Notes: generated by a model not told the origin, from the sequence alone. DNA of 64,000 nt from Bacillota bacterium (GCA_030705955.1 JAUZPL010000008.1:1-64000); one strand, 5' to 3'; shown: positions 24,313 to 33,200, counted from the stretch's first letter. A program made the numbers and translations.

Positions 24313-24506
24313 ATTAAAGACCTCCTATCATTTTCTATAAGAGTAATTCTCCTTATTTTTCTTGCTTCCTTCCCCTCTGACAAAACTAGAATCTATTCGC
24401 CAAAGAAAGTGTCAATATGGCATTTTTTATAGATCTTTTCGACATTCTTCCCTGTAGTATGAAAATATTTAAATACGTGCACCATAAGATTGGAGGTGTT
24501 TTTAGG

Positions 24507-24614
24507 ATGGCTAAAAAAACAAATGTGAATAAGAACCAAATAAAAACTGAATCTAATAAGAAAACTGGGTTCGGCGATAAGAAACTTGAAGGACCAAATC
24601 GGCCAGCTGAATAA
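24507..24614 (+). CDS. sspM: Small acid-soluble spore protein M
   Basis: Minor small acid-soluble spore protein of 35 residues. The C-terminal block GDKKLEGPNRPAE matches the DKKLGGPNRP end of B. subtilis SspM, and the Lys-rich N-terminus is also alike. The start MAKKTN has GGAGGTG upstream. SspM is made in the forespore, and a terminator follows directly. Too short for homology by length alone; the end motif and the yppC neighbourhood carry the call. Confidence 0.85.
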   Translation: MAKKTNVNKNQIKTESNKKTGFGDKKLEGPNRPAE

Positions 24615-24627
24615 GAAAAGCGCCTTT

Positions 24628-24663
24628 AAAAAAGCAAGGGTAATTCCTTGCTTTTTATTTTTT
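24628..24663. terminator. Bidirectional terminator between sspM and yppC
   Basis: AAAGCAAGG and CCTTGCTTT form a 9-bp stem with a 6-nt loop and T-rich flanks on both strands. Confidence 0.85.
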
Positions 24664-24674
24664 TGGGTTCTTAT

Positions 24675-25652
24675 TCATATTCTTTTATTTATTTTCAATG
24701 AATTTTTAACAGCAAGTAATAATTGAAGCTGATTTTTCTTTCCTAAGTACCAATCTGTTAGATGTATAGGGTGATGGTGTGGTGCTGGAAAATAGAGCCA
24801 TACAGGTGAAATGTGGTGCTGTAAACTCCAATCCACACAATGTTGTCGCGTATGTTTTATTATTGGAAAGGTGGTCCTTAAAAAAGGGGTTTCTTTTTTA
24901 CTCCCAGACCTAAAGTAGTGTTCATAATCATATCTTGAACCCGTATGTGTTGATTTTTCGGCAAATTCATAAAAATAAGGAAATAACCTTGGTTCAAAAA
25001 GGATTCGGGCTAACCTTTTCCCAAGATTTATTCTCTTTGAAACCGATGTAAAACCATTTACACTTGCACCATAAAGCTCGCCACCGCATGTAGGAAATAA
25101 TACACAGCTAAAATGGAGCCAGTCCTGAAATAAAAAAAGAAAGGAATGAAAAACTCTTTTCTTAAAAACAGGATGCTCTATAACTGGTTTTTGTATCACA
25201 TTTTGTTCATTTATGATTAACGCTGTTGTTAATCGGTCTTGATCTTTTCTCTCCCAGTACCTCTTCCATTCCTTTTGAATAAAAATAGAGGGTTGAAAAT
25301 ATGGTAGCAAATGAAACATTGGTTTATTTAATTTCGTCGAATATTGATATAACAGTAATTGAGGAAAGACATCATGGAAAATTAACCAATTGGCTCGTTC
25401 ATAGGTTAGAAAAAGCTGTTTTCGTGTTTCTGGAGTTAGGAAGTGTGGAAAAATCGTCCCTTCTAAATCACACATATTCCATCCACCATTCCTAGAAACC
25501 ATACTTGCAAGGAATGTCCAAATGATATCAGGATTTTTTTTAAAATAGTTAAAATAAGCATTTGTCCTTGTGATGTTATCTACATTATTTTTTGCCGTTT
25601 CATTTATAATTTCCTGAATGATAATTTGTTCGTCAAATGAAAGACGATTCAT
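24675..25652 (-). CDS. yppC: YppC family protein (DUF2515)
   Basis: Protein of about 325 residues of the DUF2515 family. Features are the N-terminal helix RLSFDEQIIIQEIINET, TRTNAYFNYFKKNPDIIWTF, and MVSRNGGWNMCDLEG. Several Trp-, His- and Tyr-rich patches follow (HHISPVWLYFPAPHHHP). Function is unknown; in B. subtilis it also lies divergent from recU. The start is one of three near ATGs (25658, 25652 or the longer frame); 25652 has the best spacing from AAGGA. Confidence 0.88.
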   Translation of the reverse strand: MNRLSFDEQIIIQEIINETAKNNVDNITRTNAYFNYFKKNPDIIWTFLASMVSRNGGWNMCDLEGTIFPHFLTPETRKQLFLTYERANWLIFHDVFPQLLLYQYSTKLNKPMFHLLPYFQPSIFIQKEWKRYWERKDQDRLTTALIINEQNVIQKPVIEHPVFKKRVFHSFLFLFQDWLHFSCVLFPTCGGELYGASVNGFTSVSKRINLGKRLARILFEPRLFPYFYEFAEKSTHTGSRYDYEHYFRSGSKKETPFLRTTFPIIKHTRQHCVDWSLQHHISPVWLYFPAPHHHPIHLTDWYLGKKNQLQLLLAVKNSLKINKRI

Positions 25653-25751
25653 ATCCATATCCTTTTTTCCTTTTCTCAAATCATCTATGTTTGTTTAATA
25701 TTAGGGTGTATCCATTAATTAAATTTATTCCCCTTCGTGATTTGATTTTGG

Positions 25752-25757
25752 TATGAT
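25752..25757 (+). promoter_or_regulatory. Extended -10 promoter of recU-ponA
   Basis: TGGTATGAT is an extended -10 element (TGn plus TATGAT) about 28 bp before the recU start; no strong -35 box. Confidence 0.45.
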
Positions 25758-25784
25758 AGTAAATAGTTTGCGAGGTGCTGACAT

Positions 25785-26432
25785 ATGAACTTACATTATC
25801 CAAATGGAAGGAAATACTCTCCACTTGAAATAAATAAGGGTGAAATCACAAAATCTGAAAAAAGTGGATCATTTAGTAACAGGGGAATGACGTTAGAAGA
25901 GGATATAAATATAACAAATTTATATTATTTAGAAAGAGAAATGGCTGTCATTCATAAAAAACCTACCCCTGTTCAAATTGTTCAGGTAGATTATCCAAGA
26001 CGTAGTGCTGCAGTGATTAAAGAAGCTTATTTTAAACAAGCATCAACAACAGACTATAATGGTGTATATAAGGGGAAATACATTGATTTTGAAGCTAAAG
26101 AAACCCAGAATCGAACCTCTTTTCCTTTAAAAAACTTTCATCCTCATCAGATACACCATATGAAAGCAATTTTACAACACGGGGGTATTTGTTTTGTAAT
26201 TCTTCGTTTTACTGCTTTTGAAGAAGTTTTTTTTCTTGAAGCAAAAGATTTATTAACTTTTTGGGAAAGAATGGATAATGGTGGAAGGAAATCTATAACG
26301 AAAATCGAAATAGAACAAATAGCTCATATCATTCCGCTTGGATTTCAGCCTAGAATTGACTATATTAGTATAATAGACAAACTATATGGTTTGTCTTCTA
26401 GTTGTAAGCCTAGAAAGGAAGGAACTTTATAA
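25785..26432 (+). CDS. recU: Holliday junction resolvase RecU
   Basis: Homologous-recombination nuclease of 215 residues. It has the start [13 protein letters not shown], the helix [17 protein letters not shown], and the metal-binding core [18 protein letters not shown] followed by [14 protein letters not shown]. This is the normal RecU length. It resolves Holliday junctions and helps chromosome segregation. Its stop codon overlaps the ponA start by one base (TAATG), giving translational coupling as in B. subtilis. Confidence 0.96.
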   Translation: MNLHYPNGRKYSPLEINKGEITKSEKSGSFSNRGMTLEEDINITNLYYLEREMAVIHKKPTPVQIVQVDYPRRSAAVIKEAYFKQASTTDYNGVYKGKYIDFEAKETQNRTSFPLKNFHPHQIHHMKAILQHGGICFVILRFTAFEEVFFLEAKDLLTFWERMDNGGRKSITKIEIEQIAHIIPLGFQPRIDYISIIDKLYGLSSSCKPRKEGTL

Positions 26433-29077
26433 TGGCAGATCAGTATCAATCGAGAGAGGAGCGCCGAAAACAACAGACCGCCAAGAGTGTCCAAAAGAGC
26501 AAGAAGAAGCCTGGTGGATTAGTAAAAAAAATCCTTCTAACTATCGTCGCTCTTGGTGTTGTTGGAATGTTAGCCGGTGTGGCAACTTTTGCCTATTTAA
26601 TAAAGGATGCTCCTAAGCTTAATCCGAAATTACTAAAGGACCCAATTGCTTCTAAGATTTTAGATAAAGATGGCCAATTAATTACTGAAGTTGGTGCTCA
26701 AAATAGAGATTATGTTGCTTATAAAGATATCCCCAAAGTTGTTGAGGATGCCTTTTTGGCAACGGAAGACTATCGTTTTTATCAACACCATGGTATCGAC
26801 TTTATTCGCCTTGGTGGCGCACTTTTAGCAAATGTGCAACATGGGTTTGGTTCTGAAGGTGCAAGTACGATCACTGAACAGGTTGTAAAAAATTCAATTT
26901 TAGGACCACAAAAGACAGTAAAACGAAAAATAGAAGAAGCTTGGCTTGCTTATCAGCTTGAACAAAAGTATACAAAGCATCAAATTTTAGAAATGTATCT
27001 AAACAAAATTTATTTTTCTGAAAATGCAAATGGAGTTGCAACAGCAGCTAAAGCTTATTATGGAAAGGACTTAAAGAATTTAACATTACCAGAGGCTGCA
27101 ATGCTTGCTGGTCTTCCACAAAGCCCGAATAACTATAATCCATTTAATCATGCAGATTTAGCTATAAATAGACGAAATATTGTTCTTTCACTAATGTATC
27201 AGCATGGTTATATTTCAAAAAGTGAAATGGAAAATGCCAAAGCAGCTTCTGTTACAGCTGACCTTGTGAAGGATAGCCAGAGAGCACAAAATGAAAAACC
27301 ATATGATCCATTTATTGATGCTGTAATTGATGAAGTCAAAAAGGCTGGAGACTTTGATATTTATAATGATGGTTTAACCATTTATACAACATTAGATAAA
27401 AATGCTCAGCTTTATGTTGATAAAATCCTAAATACAAGTGAAATTGTAAAATATCCTGATGATAAATTTCAAGCTGGTGTTGCTTTACTCGACACGAAAA
27501 CAGGTGAAATACGAGCAATTGGCGGTGGAAGGAATCAACAAGTTTCACGTGGCTTTAACTATGCTATTGACACTCAGCGCCAACCGGGTTCAACGATTAA
27601 GCCTGTTCTTGATTACGGCCCAGCAATTGAGTATCTCAATTGGGGGACCTATCAAATGATTGATGATAAACCTGTAAAATATTCAACAGGAAAAACTTTC
27701 GGTAACTGGGATAATAAGTATATGGGTCCAATGACCATCAGAACAGCACTCCAATTATCACGCAATACACCTGCTGTTCAGACATTGCAGCAAGTTGGAT
27801 TGGAAAGAGCAAAAGGCTTTGCTGTAAATTTAGGAATTCCTTTAAAAGATATTTATGAGTCATATGCTATAGGTGGTTTTACCCATGGTGTGTCCCCTTT
27901 AGAAATGGCTGGTGCTTATAGTGCTTTTGGGAATAAAGGTCTTTACAACCAGCCACATGCAGTAAGAAAAATTGTACTTCGCGACGGCACTGAAATTAAA
28001 ACAGCGCCAGAAACAAAAGTTGCTATGAAGGAGTCTACCGCCTTCATGATTACCGATATGCTCAAAAGTGTTTTGCACCCTCCAGGAACTGGGGTAAAAG
28101 CAAATATTCCTTGGCTACCTGTTGCAGGGAAAACTGGAACAACAAACTACACGGACCAGGAAATAAGAGATTGGAATATTGATTCAAGCAAAGCAGTACC
28201 TGATGCGTGGTTTACTGGATACACAACAAACTATACTACTTCAGTCTGGACTGGGTATTCTAGTCGCCAAACTCCAATAGAACCTGGGGATAATCAGAAG
28301 ATTGCACAATATATTTTTAAAAGTTTAATGGAGTATATGTCTAAAGATATCAGTACACCTGACTTTACCGTACCAAGTTCAGTTCAAGCGGTTAAAATTG
28401 AAAAAGGAACTATGCCTCCAAAATTAGCCGGTGCCTTTACACCACCTAATGAGGTATTAACTGAGTATGCGGTTAAGGGCCATGCTTTGACAGATGTATC
28501 AGTTAAATATAACAAACTTGATCCTCCATCAAGTCCTTCTGCAACCTATGATCAGGCTAATAATCAAATTGTTTTGTCCTGGAACTATAATGATATTCCA
28601 GGAAAAACGGTACAATTTGATGTTAGTGCTTCATTAGACGGAGGATTAGAACAAAAGCTTTCTTCTTCTTCTGAGAAAGGATTGAAGATAAGTAATCCAA
28701 CACCAGGAGGTAAATATCTGTTTAAAATTGTTGCAACAAGTGCTAGTGATACAAGTGATCCAGCAACGGTTTCCATTGAAATTCCAAACCCTGCCCAAAA
28801 TAATCAGAACGGTCAAAGTGGGAATAACCAAAATGGTACTGGGGGTACAACTCCTCCGGCTACTTCACCAGATGGTAGTGGAAGTTCGCAAAATGGTGGT
28901 ACAAACAGCGGCGGCGGTACAAATACTGGTACTGGTGGTACTGGCACAGGTTCTGGTGGCACTGGCACAGGTTCTGGCGGTACTGGCACAGGTTCTGGTG
29001 GCACTGGCACAGGTTCTGGTGGCACTGGCACAGGTTCTGGTGGCACCGGAACCTCCGGTGGTACAACTCCTCACTAA
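26432..29077 (+). CDS. ponA: Class A penicillin-binding protein 1A/1B
   Basis: Bifunctional cell-wall synthase of 881 residues. Membrane anchor about 32-57. The glycosyltransferase GT51 domain has EDYRFYQHHGID and GASTITEQVVKN. The transpeptidase has the active Ser in QPGSTIKP, then SRNTPA and GKTGTT. A fibronectin-III-like domain (about 700-785) follows, then a Gly/Thr/Ser tail with about six copies of a 7-residue TGTGSGG unit. The enzyme polymerises and cross-links peptidoglycan outside the membrane; GpsB (14.1 kb) is its known partner. It is coupled to recU. Confidence 0.97.
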   Translation: MADQYQSREERRKQQTAKSVQKSKKKPGGLVKKILLTIVALGVVGMLAGVATFAYLIKDAPKLNPKLLKDPIASKILDKDGQLITEVGAQNRDYVAYKDIPKVVEDAFLATEDYRFYQHHGIDFIRLGGALLANVQHGFGSEGASTITEQVVKNSILGPQKTVKRKIEEAWLAYQLEQKYTKHQILEMYLNKIYFSENANGVATAAKAYYGKDLKNLTLPEAAMLAGLPQSPNNYNPFNHADLAINRRNIVLSLMYQHGYISKSEMENAKAASVTADLVKDSQRAQNEKPYDPFIDAVIDEVKKAGDFDIYNDGLTIYTTLDKNAQLYVDKILNTSEIVKYPDDKFQAGVALLDTKTGEIRAIGGGRNQQVSRGFNYAIDTQRQPGSTIKPVLDYGPAIEYLNWGTYQMIDDKPVKYSTGKTFGNWDNKYMGPMTIRTALQLSRNTPAVQTLQQVGLERAKGFAVNLGIPLKDIYESYAIGGFTHGVSPLEMAGAYSAFGNKGLYNQPHAVRKIVLRDGTEIKTAPETKVAMKESTAFMITDMLKSVLHPPGTGVKANIPWLPVAGKTGTTNYTDQEIRDWNIDSSKAVPDAWFTGYTTNYTTSVWTGYSSRQTPIEPGDNQKIAQYIFKSLMEYMSKDISTPDFTVPSSVQAVKIEKGTMPPKLAGAFTPPNEVLTEYAVKGHALTDVSVKYNKLDPPSSPSATYDQANNQIVLSWNYNDIPGKTVQFDVSASLDGGLEQKLSSSSEKGLKISNPTPGGKYLFKIVATSASDTSDPATVSIEIPNPAQNNQNGQSGNNQNGTGGTTPPATSPDGSGSSQNGGTNSGGGTNTGTGGTGTGSGGTGTGSGGTGTGSGGTGTGSGGTGTGSGGTGTSGGTTPH
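28926..29055 (+). repeat. 21-bp tandem repeats in the ponA 3' end
   Basis: About six copies of a 21-bp unit built on GGCACTGGCACAGGTTCTGGT, with single-base variation, encode TGTGSGG. In-frame change of copy number would only alter the length of the extracellular tail. Confidence 0.9.
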
Positions 29078-29096
29078 TAAAATTTAAAGTATACAC

Positions 29097-29134
29097 AAAA
29101 TGGCTTGGATATAATCCAAGCCATTTGTTTTTGT
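29097..29134. terminator. Bidirectional terminator between ponA and ypoC
   Basis: AAATGGCTTGGAT and ATCCAAGCCATTT form a 13-bp stem with a very short loop, T-rich flank on the plus strand. Confidence 0.88.
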
Positions 29135-29159
29135 TTCAAAATATACTGTTATTAAGGAA

Positions 29160-29678
29160 CTAGTTTTTTGATTGAGAGGATTTTTTTATGATACTTTTTT
29201 TAACGTAGTGCTTTCTCTGCTCTTCTATTAACTCTGATAATTGAACAAATGAATGATAAAGCTTTGGTTTTAAAATAATAAATTCCAAACGTTCTCGAAT
29301 ATTAACAGGATGATATGGAAGTTGTTCAAGATGGATGGACTGGTCTAATCTTACTGGGCAATCATTGCTCCAAAAAAGGAATTGAATAAATAATCCGATT
29401 CCTTTTTTCATATCTTCCTCTATCGTTTTTTGATCCATTTTTTGATGGAGCAAGGTTAACTCTTCCTTTTTACTAGTCCATTTTTCCAGTAGTTTAGGTA
29501 ATGCTTCATTTGGATGTATCCAAGGCTTTGGCGCTGGAATTCCATTGTAGAAGTAAATTTCATAAATAAAATTCATTTCTTCAATTTCGCTTTTAATGTC
29601 TATTTCTTTGTTTTGTTCAAAAAAGAAAGAATGATTTAATTCTTTTGGCACCTGCACTCTTTTCATTGAGTCATCCAT
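29160..29678 (-). CDS. ypoC: YpoC family protein
   Basis: Protein of 172 residues. It has an N-terminal acidic stretch, then APKPWIHPNEALPKLLEKW and a helical C-half with FIQFLFWSNDCPVRL and LPYHPVNIRERLEFI, ending Lys/Ser-rich. The position next to nth and the WxNxxPV-like motif match YpoC. Function is unknown. Its ATG follows the nth stop with no gap (TGAATG), so the genes are coupled. Confidence 0.85.
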   Translation of the reverse strand: MDDSMKRVQVPKELNHSFFFEQNKEIDIKSEIEEMNFIYEIYFYNGIPAPKPWIHPNEALPKLLEKWTSKKEELTLLHQKMDQKTIEEDMKKGIGLFIQFLFWSNDCPVRLDQSIHLEQLPYHPVNIRERLEFIILKPKLYHSFVQLSELIEEQRKHYVKKSIIKKSSQSKN

Positions 29679-30332
29679 TCACTTCATCTTTCCTTTCATC
29701 CGTTTCTTTCCTTCACGACAAATATCAAGGAGTGGACATTTTTCACATTGAGGATTTTGTGCTTTACAATGATACCTTCCAAAAAAAATCATGCGATGGT
29801 GGGCCACAGACCATTTTTCCTTCGGAATTTTCTTCATAAGGGATTTTTCTACCTCTAAAACGGAGTCTTTCCACCTGCAAAAGGCTAATCTCTTACTTAC
29901 CCTTTCTACATGTGTATCAACAGCAATAGCTGGAATTCCAAAGGCAACAGATATTACGACATTTGCCGTTTTTCGTCCAACACCTGGAAGTTCAATCAGA
30001 ATATCTCTATCAGAAGGAATTTTGCCATCATATTGTTCAAGAACAATGCGGCAAAGCCCTTGAATGTTTTTCGCCTTATTTCTGAACAATCCAATTGATT
30101 TTATATCATTTTGTAATTCTTCGAGAGTTACATCTAAATAATCCTGTGGTGTTTTATATTTTTCAAATAAACCCTTTGTTACTTTATTTACCAGTGCATC
30201 TGTACATTGAGCTGACAATAAAACAGCAATAACAAGTTCAAATGGATTGGAATGATTAAGTTCACAATGTGCTTCAGGAAACATTTCCCCCATTTTGTCA
30301 ATACAGAATTGTACTTGTGAATGATTAAGCAA
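29679..30332 (-). CDS. nth: Endonuclease III (Nth)
   Basis: Base-excision repair glycosylase/AP lyase of about 217 residues. Helix-hairpin-helix is ELPGVGRKTANVV; the catalytic Asp is in AIAVDTHVERVSKRL. The C-terminal 4Fe-4S cluster is C-x6-C-x2-C-x5-C (CKAQNPQCEKCPLLDIC). It removes oxidised pyrimidines. The start is a TTG at 30332 with GAGGTG six bases before it; the longer frame has no such site. A hairpin terminator separates it from dnaD, so expression may be partly independent. Confidence 0.95.
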   Translation of the reverse strand: MLNHSQVQFCIDKMGEMFPEAHCELNHSNPFELVIAVLLSAQCTDALVNKVTKGLFEKYKTPQDYLDVTLEELQNDIKSIGLFRNKAKNIQGLCRIVLEQYDGKIPSDRDILIELPGVGRKTANVVISVAFGIPAIAVDTHVERVSKRLAFCRWKDSVLEVEKSLMKKIPKEKWSVAHHRMIFFGRYHCKAQNPQCEKCPLLDICREGKKRMKGKMK

Positions 30333-30351
30333 GAATATCACCTCTTTTTCA

Positions 30352-30389
30352 CTAAAAAATAAGATAACGAGGGAAACCATTCCCTCGTT
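30352..30389 (-). terminator. Terminator or attenuator between dnaD and nth
   Basis: AACGAGGGAA and TTCCCTCGTT form a 10-bp stem with a short loop, then ATCTTATTTTTT on the minus strand. Confidence 0.8.
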
Positions 30390-30399
30390 GTTTAGAAAA

Positions 30400-31098
30400 C
30401 TATTGTTCTAACCAGTTATAAAAGGGTACTGATGGTTCCTGACTTTGTTCCTGTGAAGAACGTCCTTTAACCTGCTTTTGCCGAAATTTTCTACCTTGAC
30501 TTTTTGCTTGTTCAACTGTCTTTATTCCGTTTTTCTTCCATTCAAAAAGAATTCGGTCAATATAACGAAAATTCAATTTTCCTGACATGACAGCTTCCCT
30601 TAAGGCAGCTTTAATAATAACTGGATCATGGTGATCATCATCCAACCACATCGCTAGCGACTCACATTCAAACGGGGATAAAGGTCTTCCAAATTCCTTT
30701 TCAAAACATGTATATAAATCTGTTTCCAATGATTGTTTATTTAAAGCATTGGTATTATTTTGGCGCAGAAGAAACTGATCCACTAGCCTTTCCCATAGTG
30801 GCTCTAACGAATATTTTTCAAACCGAATTCCTTCTTCAGAGTAAGCATCTATAATTTCTATAATCCCATGCTGAATTAGTTTTCTTAAAATTTCCGTACA
30901 CTCTGAAGTAGATATTGTCATGCGAGATGATAACTCTTCAGGGGTAGGAAACTCATTTCCCTTTTGTAAAAAAGTCATAAGTTGTAATAGGAGCATAAGT
31001 TCATATTCATTTAATTTAATATTTCTATACTCTGATAATAGCAAAACAGGAATCGCAATCGTTCCCTCTTGAATCCAAGAAATGATACTTGATTTCAT
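30400..31098 (-). CDS. dnaD: DNA replication initiation protein DnaD
   Basis: Primosome protein of 232 residues. An N-terminal winged-helix oligomerisation domain (LLSEYRNIKLNEYELMLLLQ) is followed by a C-terminal DnaB_2/DDBH2 domain with FECESLAMWLDDD and the YIDRILFEWKKNGI motif (YxxxIxxxW). It remodels DnaA-bound oriC and helps helicase loading. GAGGTG precedes the start MKSSIIS; the longer frame begins 30 bases upstream. Unlike B. subtilis, asnS is not found just upstream. Confidence 0.95.
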   Translation of the reverse strand: MKSSIISWIQEGTIAIPVLLLSEYRNIKLNEYELMLLLQLMTFLQKGNEFPTPEELSSRMTISTSECTEILRKLIQHGIIEIIDAYSEEGIRFEKYSLEPLWERLVDQFLLRQNNTNALNKQSLETDLYTCFEKEFGRPLSPFECESLAMWLDDDHHDPVIIKAALREAVMSGKLNFRYIDRILFEWKKNGIKTVEQAKSQGRKFRQKQVKGRSSQEQSQEPSVPFYNWLEQ

Positions 31099-31189
31099 CT
31101 TTACACACCTCAATATAAAGTATACCATGACAACACCCTAATCGTCAGATAACAACTTTTGTAAAGCTGAAATTCGTTGAAAAATCGTA

Positions 31190-31219
31190 AATTAAAAAGC
31201 CTGCTTTTAGGCAGGCTCT
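31190..31219 (-). terminator. Terminator of aspB
   Basis: AGCCTGC and GCAGGCT form a 7-bp stem with a 6-nt loop, then TTTTAATTT on the minus strand. Confidence 0.85.
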
Positions 31220-31229
31220 TTAATTATTT

Positions 31230-32423
31230 TTATTTTTCCATTTTGGATTCAACGAATTGATGAATTCGCCGAACTGCTTCTTCAAGTAATTCAAGAGAGG
31301 TAGCATAGGAAAGGCGAATATTATCTGGTGTTCCAAATCCTGAACCTGGAACAACCGCTACTTTCGCATCAACAAGCAATGCTTCAACAAATGCATCTAC
31401 ATCTTGAAATCCTGCACTAGTAGCAGCTGCCTTTACATTCGGATACAAATAGAAAGCTCCCTGTGGCTTTACACAAGTAAATCCTGGTATAGCAATCAAT
31501 TTTTCATAAATAATTTCTAGTCTTTTCTCAAATGCCTGGCGCATTTCTTCTACAGGCTCCTGTGAGCCATTATAGGCTGCAATGGAGGCATATTGAGATG
31601 TTGTAGTTGGATTTGAAGTACTGTGGCTTGCAAGATTTGTCATTGCTTCAATAATATTTTTATTTCCAGCAGCATACCCAATTCTCCATCCTGTCATGGA
31701 ATGGGATTTTGAGACTCCGTTGATCACAATCGTCTGCTCTTTAAGTTCGGGAGACAATTGAGCAATAGAAACATGCTGTTGGCTGCCATATATTAATTTT
31801 TCATAAATCTCATCTGAAATAATAAGAATATTATTTTTAAGGCAAACATTACCTAACTCTCTTAACTCTGTTTCTGAGTATATAACTCCTGTTGGATTGC
31901 TTGGAGAATTAATAATTACTGCCTTTGTTTTTGGAGTAATCGCTTCTTTTAATTGTTCAGAAGTAATCTTAAATTCATTGCTTTCAAACCCCTCAATATA
32001 AACAGGCTTTCCTCCTGCCAGCTTTACTTGCTCAGGATAACTTACCCAATATGGAGTTGGAATGATTACTTCATCAGCGTCATTTAATAATACTTGAAAT
32101 AAGGTGTACAAAGCGTGCTTCGCTCCACTCCCCACCATTACTTCGTTTAAATTATAAGTAATACCTTGGTCCTTTTTAAATTTTTCAATAATTGCCTTCT
32201 TTAAAGCAGGAAGCCCTCCTGAAGGAGTATACTTTGTTTGCCCCTCATTCATTGATTGAACTGCTGCATCTAAAATATGCTGAGGCGTATTAAAATCGGG
32301 TTCACCTGCACCCAATCCGATTACATCTACTCCCTGTGCCTTTAATTCCTTCGCTTTTGCTGTGATTGCCAATGTTGAAGAAGGGGTTAAAGCCAATACT
32401 CTATTTGACAATAGAAATTCCAT
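31230..32423 (-). CDS. aspB: Aspartate aminotransferase (pyridoxal phosphate)
   Basis: Class I aminotransferase of 397 residues. It begins MEFLLSNRVLALTPSSTLAI, then GLGAGEPDFNTP. The PLP lysine is in VINGVSKSHSMTGWRIGY, with NSPSNPTG and ISDEIYE as cofactor contacts and the C-terminal RLSYATS arginine. It exchanges amino groups between aspartate and 2-oxoglutarate. GGAGGAATTAGA precedes the ATG; the longer frame overlaps ypmB. It is the last gene of the ypmB-aspB unit. Confidence 0.94.
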   Translation of the reverse strand: MEFLLSNRVLALTPSSTLAITAKAKELKAQGVDVIGLGAGEPDFNTPQHILDAAVQSMNEGQTKYTPSGGLPALKKAIIEKFKKDQGITYNLNEVMVGSGAKHALYTLFQVLLNDADEVIIPTPYWVSYPEQVKLAGGKPVYIEGFESNEFKITSEQLKEAITPKTKAVIINSPSNPTGVIYSETELRELGNVCLKNNILIISDEIYEKLIYGSQQHVSIAQLSPELKEQTIVINGVSKSHSMTGWRIGYAAGNKNIIEAMTNLASHSTSNPTTTSQYASIAAYNGSQEPVEEMRQAFEKRLEIIYEKLIAIPGFTCVKPQGAFYLYPNVKAAATSAGFQDVDAFVEALLVDAKVAVVPGSGFGTPDNIRLSYATSLELLEEAVRRIHQFVESKMEK

Positions 32424-32445
32424 TCTAATTCCTCCATAGAATTTT

Positions 32446-32922
32446 TTATAGGTTTTCAATATTCCTTAACCACTCACCTGATTCAAAGGAAATATAGTAA
32501 TAATTTATCAAATTGTGATTAGAAAGATAATAAATTTCCCATAAAGGTGTATTTTTTTCCATACCAAGGCGGACCGCCACAATTTTTTCAGGATGTTTTA
32601 AACTTACTACTTTTTGAATAGCCTCTGCCTTTGATAATCCACTATTTGCCCTTTTCACAATTACCTTTTTACTTTTCTCGGGTATCCAAACAATAATCTT
32701 TTCACCACGTTTATTGGTGCCTTCGACAACATCTACCGTTTCAAGACCATGGTAAAGTTGATAATTGGTTACTTTTTTTATATATGCTTTTTTTTCGGCA
32801 AATGAGATAGCATTTTGCTCTGCAGATTTAATTGGCGCCATTGCTGTAATGTATATTTTAATAAAGGTGCCTATGCTTGCCAAAACAATGAAAATTAAAA
32901 ACGGTAAAATCCACTTTTTCAC
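32446..32922 (-). CDS. ypmB: YpmB family membrane-anchored protein (DUF5590/PepSY-like)
   Basis: Protein of 158 residues. One N-terminal membrane helix (KKWILPFLIFIVLASIGTFI) is followed by an extracytoplasmic part with two PepSY-like halves: AEQNAISFAEKKAYIKKV and SKAEAIQKVVSLKHPEKIVA, ending PLWEIYYL. Function unknown. The start is taken as GTG at 32922; the ribosome-binding site (GAAGTGAAG) is weak. Just upstream lies the ypmA remnant, which occupies the usual first place in this operon. Confidence 0.88.
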   Translation of the reverse strand: MKKWILPFLIFIVLASIGTFIKIYITAMAPIKSAEQNAISFAEKKAYIKKVTNYQLYHGLETVDVVEGTNKRGEKIIVWIPEKSKKVIVKRANSGLSKAEAIQKVVSLKHPEKIVAVRLGMEKNTPLWEIYYLSNHNLINYYYISFESGEWLRNIENL

Positions 32923-32936
32923 TTTTCTTCACTTCT

Positions 32937-33079
32937 TTATGTACGATAAATAGTAAATATCGCTTTATTTTGGTCCTCGTTATTCCTTCGATGTTTCTAT
33001 CTAGCCAATTACATTTTTGTATCAATCAGAATGATGATGGAGCCTAGCGGTTGATAGAACCTCTATATTTGCTTTCCAT
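32937..33079 (-). pseudogene. ypmA: Decayed ypmA (DUF4264) remnant
   Basis: Read on the minus strand, an ATG with AGAGGG upstream gives MESK. After a one-base shift the frame reads IEVLST. At the far end another frame reads EDQNKAIFTIYRT and stops at 32937. These match, from memory, the two ends of YpmA, a protein of about 56 residues normally before ypmB. The remnant is 143 bp, about 28 bp short, with several frameshifts and stops in between. It is therefore probably a dead gene whose DNA now serves as the ypmB leader. Confidence 0.72.
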
Positions 33080-33136
33080 TCATGAAACCCTCTTTCATCC
33101 CATTAAAAACGTGAAACAATGTACATTCTTTTAAAC

Positions 33137-33145
33137 ATTATAACA
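33137..33145 (-). promoter_or_regulatory. Extended -10 promoter of the ypmA(remnant)-ypmB-aspB unit
   Basis: Minus strand TGTTATAAT, a perfect TATAAT with TGn extension. It lies 58 bp before the old ypmA start and about 215 bp before ypmB. Confidence 0.6.
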
Positions 33146-33200
33146 GGTGACAGCGTAATGGCTATACAAATACAAAAATTTCCGTAAACTTTTTTAAAGA

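Noticed and set aside
24460-24489. Sigma-G promoter for sspM (TGAAAAT-16-CATAAGA)
   Set aside because: A start seven bases after this box would fall in the ribosome-binding site, so the spacing does not work; the true promoter was not located.
28926-29055. Possible CRISPR array because of regular short repeats
   Set aside because: The 21-bp units are contiguous without spacers, keep the ponA frame and no cas genes are nearby.
28813-29096. Minus-strand open frames with Pro-Val-Glu or Cys-rich repeats
   Set aside because: They are mirror readings of the ponA Gly/Thr/Ser repeat; the plus-strand frame has full PBP1 domains.
32923-33145. Long ypmB leader as a riboswitch
   Set aside because: The leader is explained by the ypmA remnant and no conserved RNA fold was recognised.
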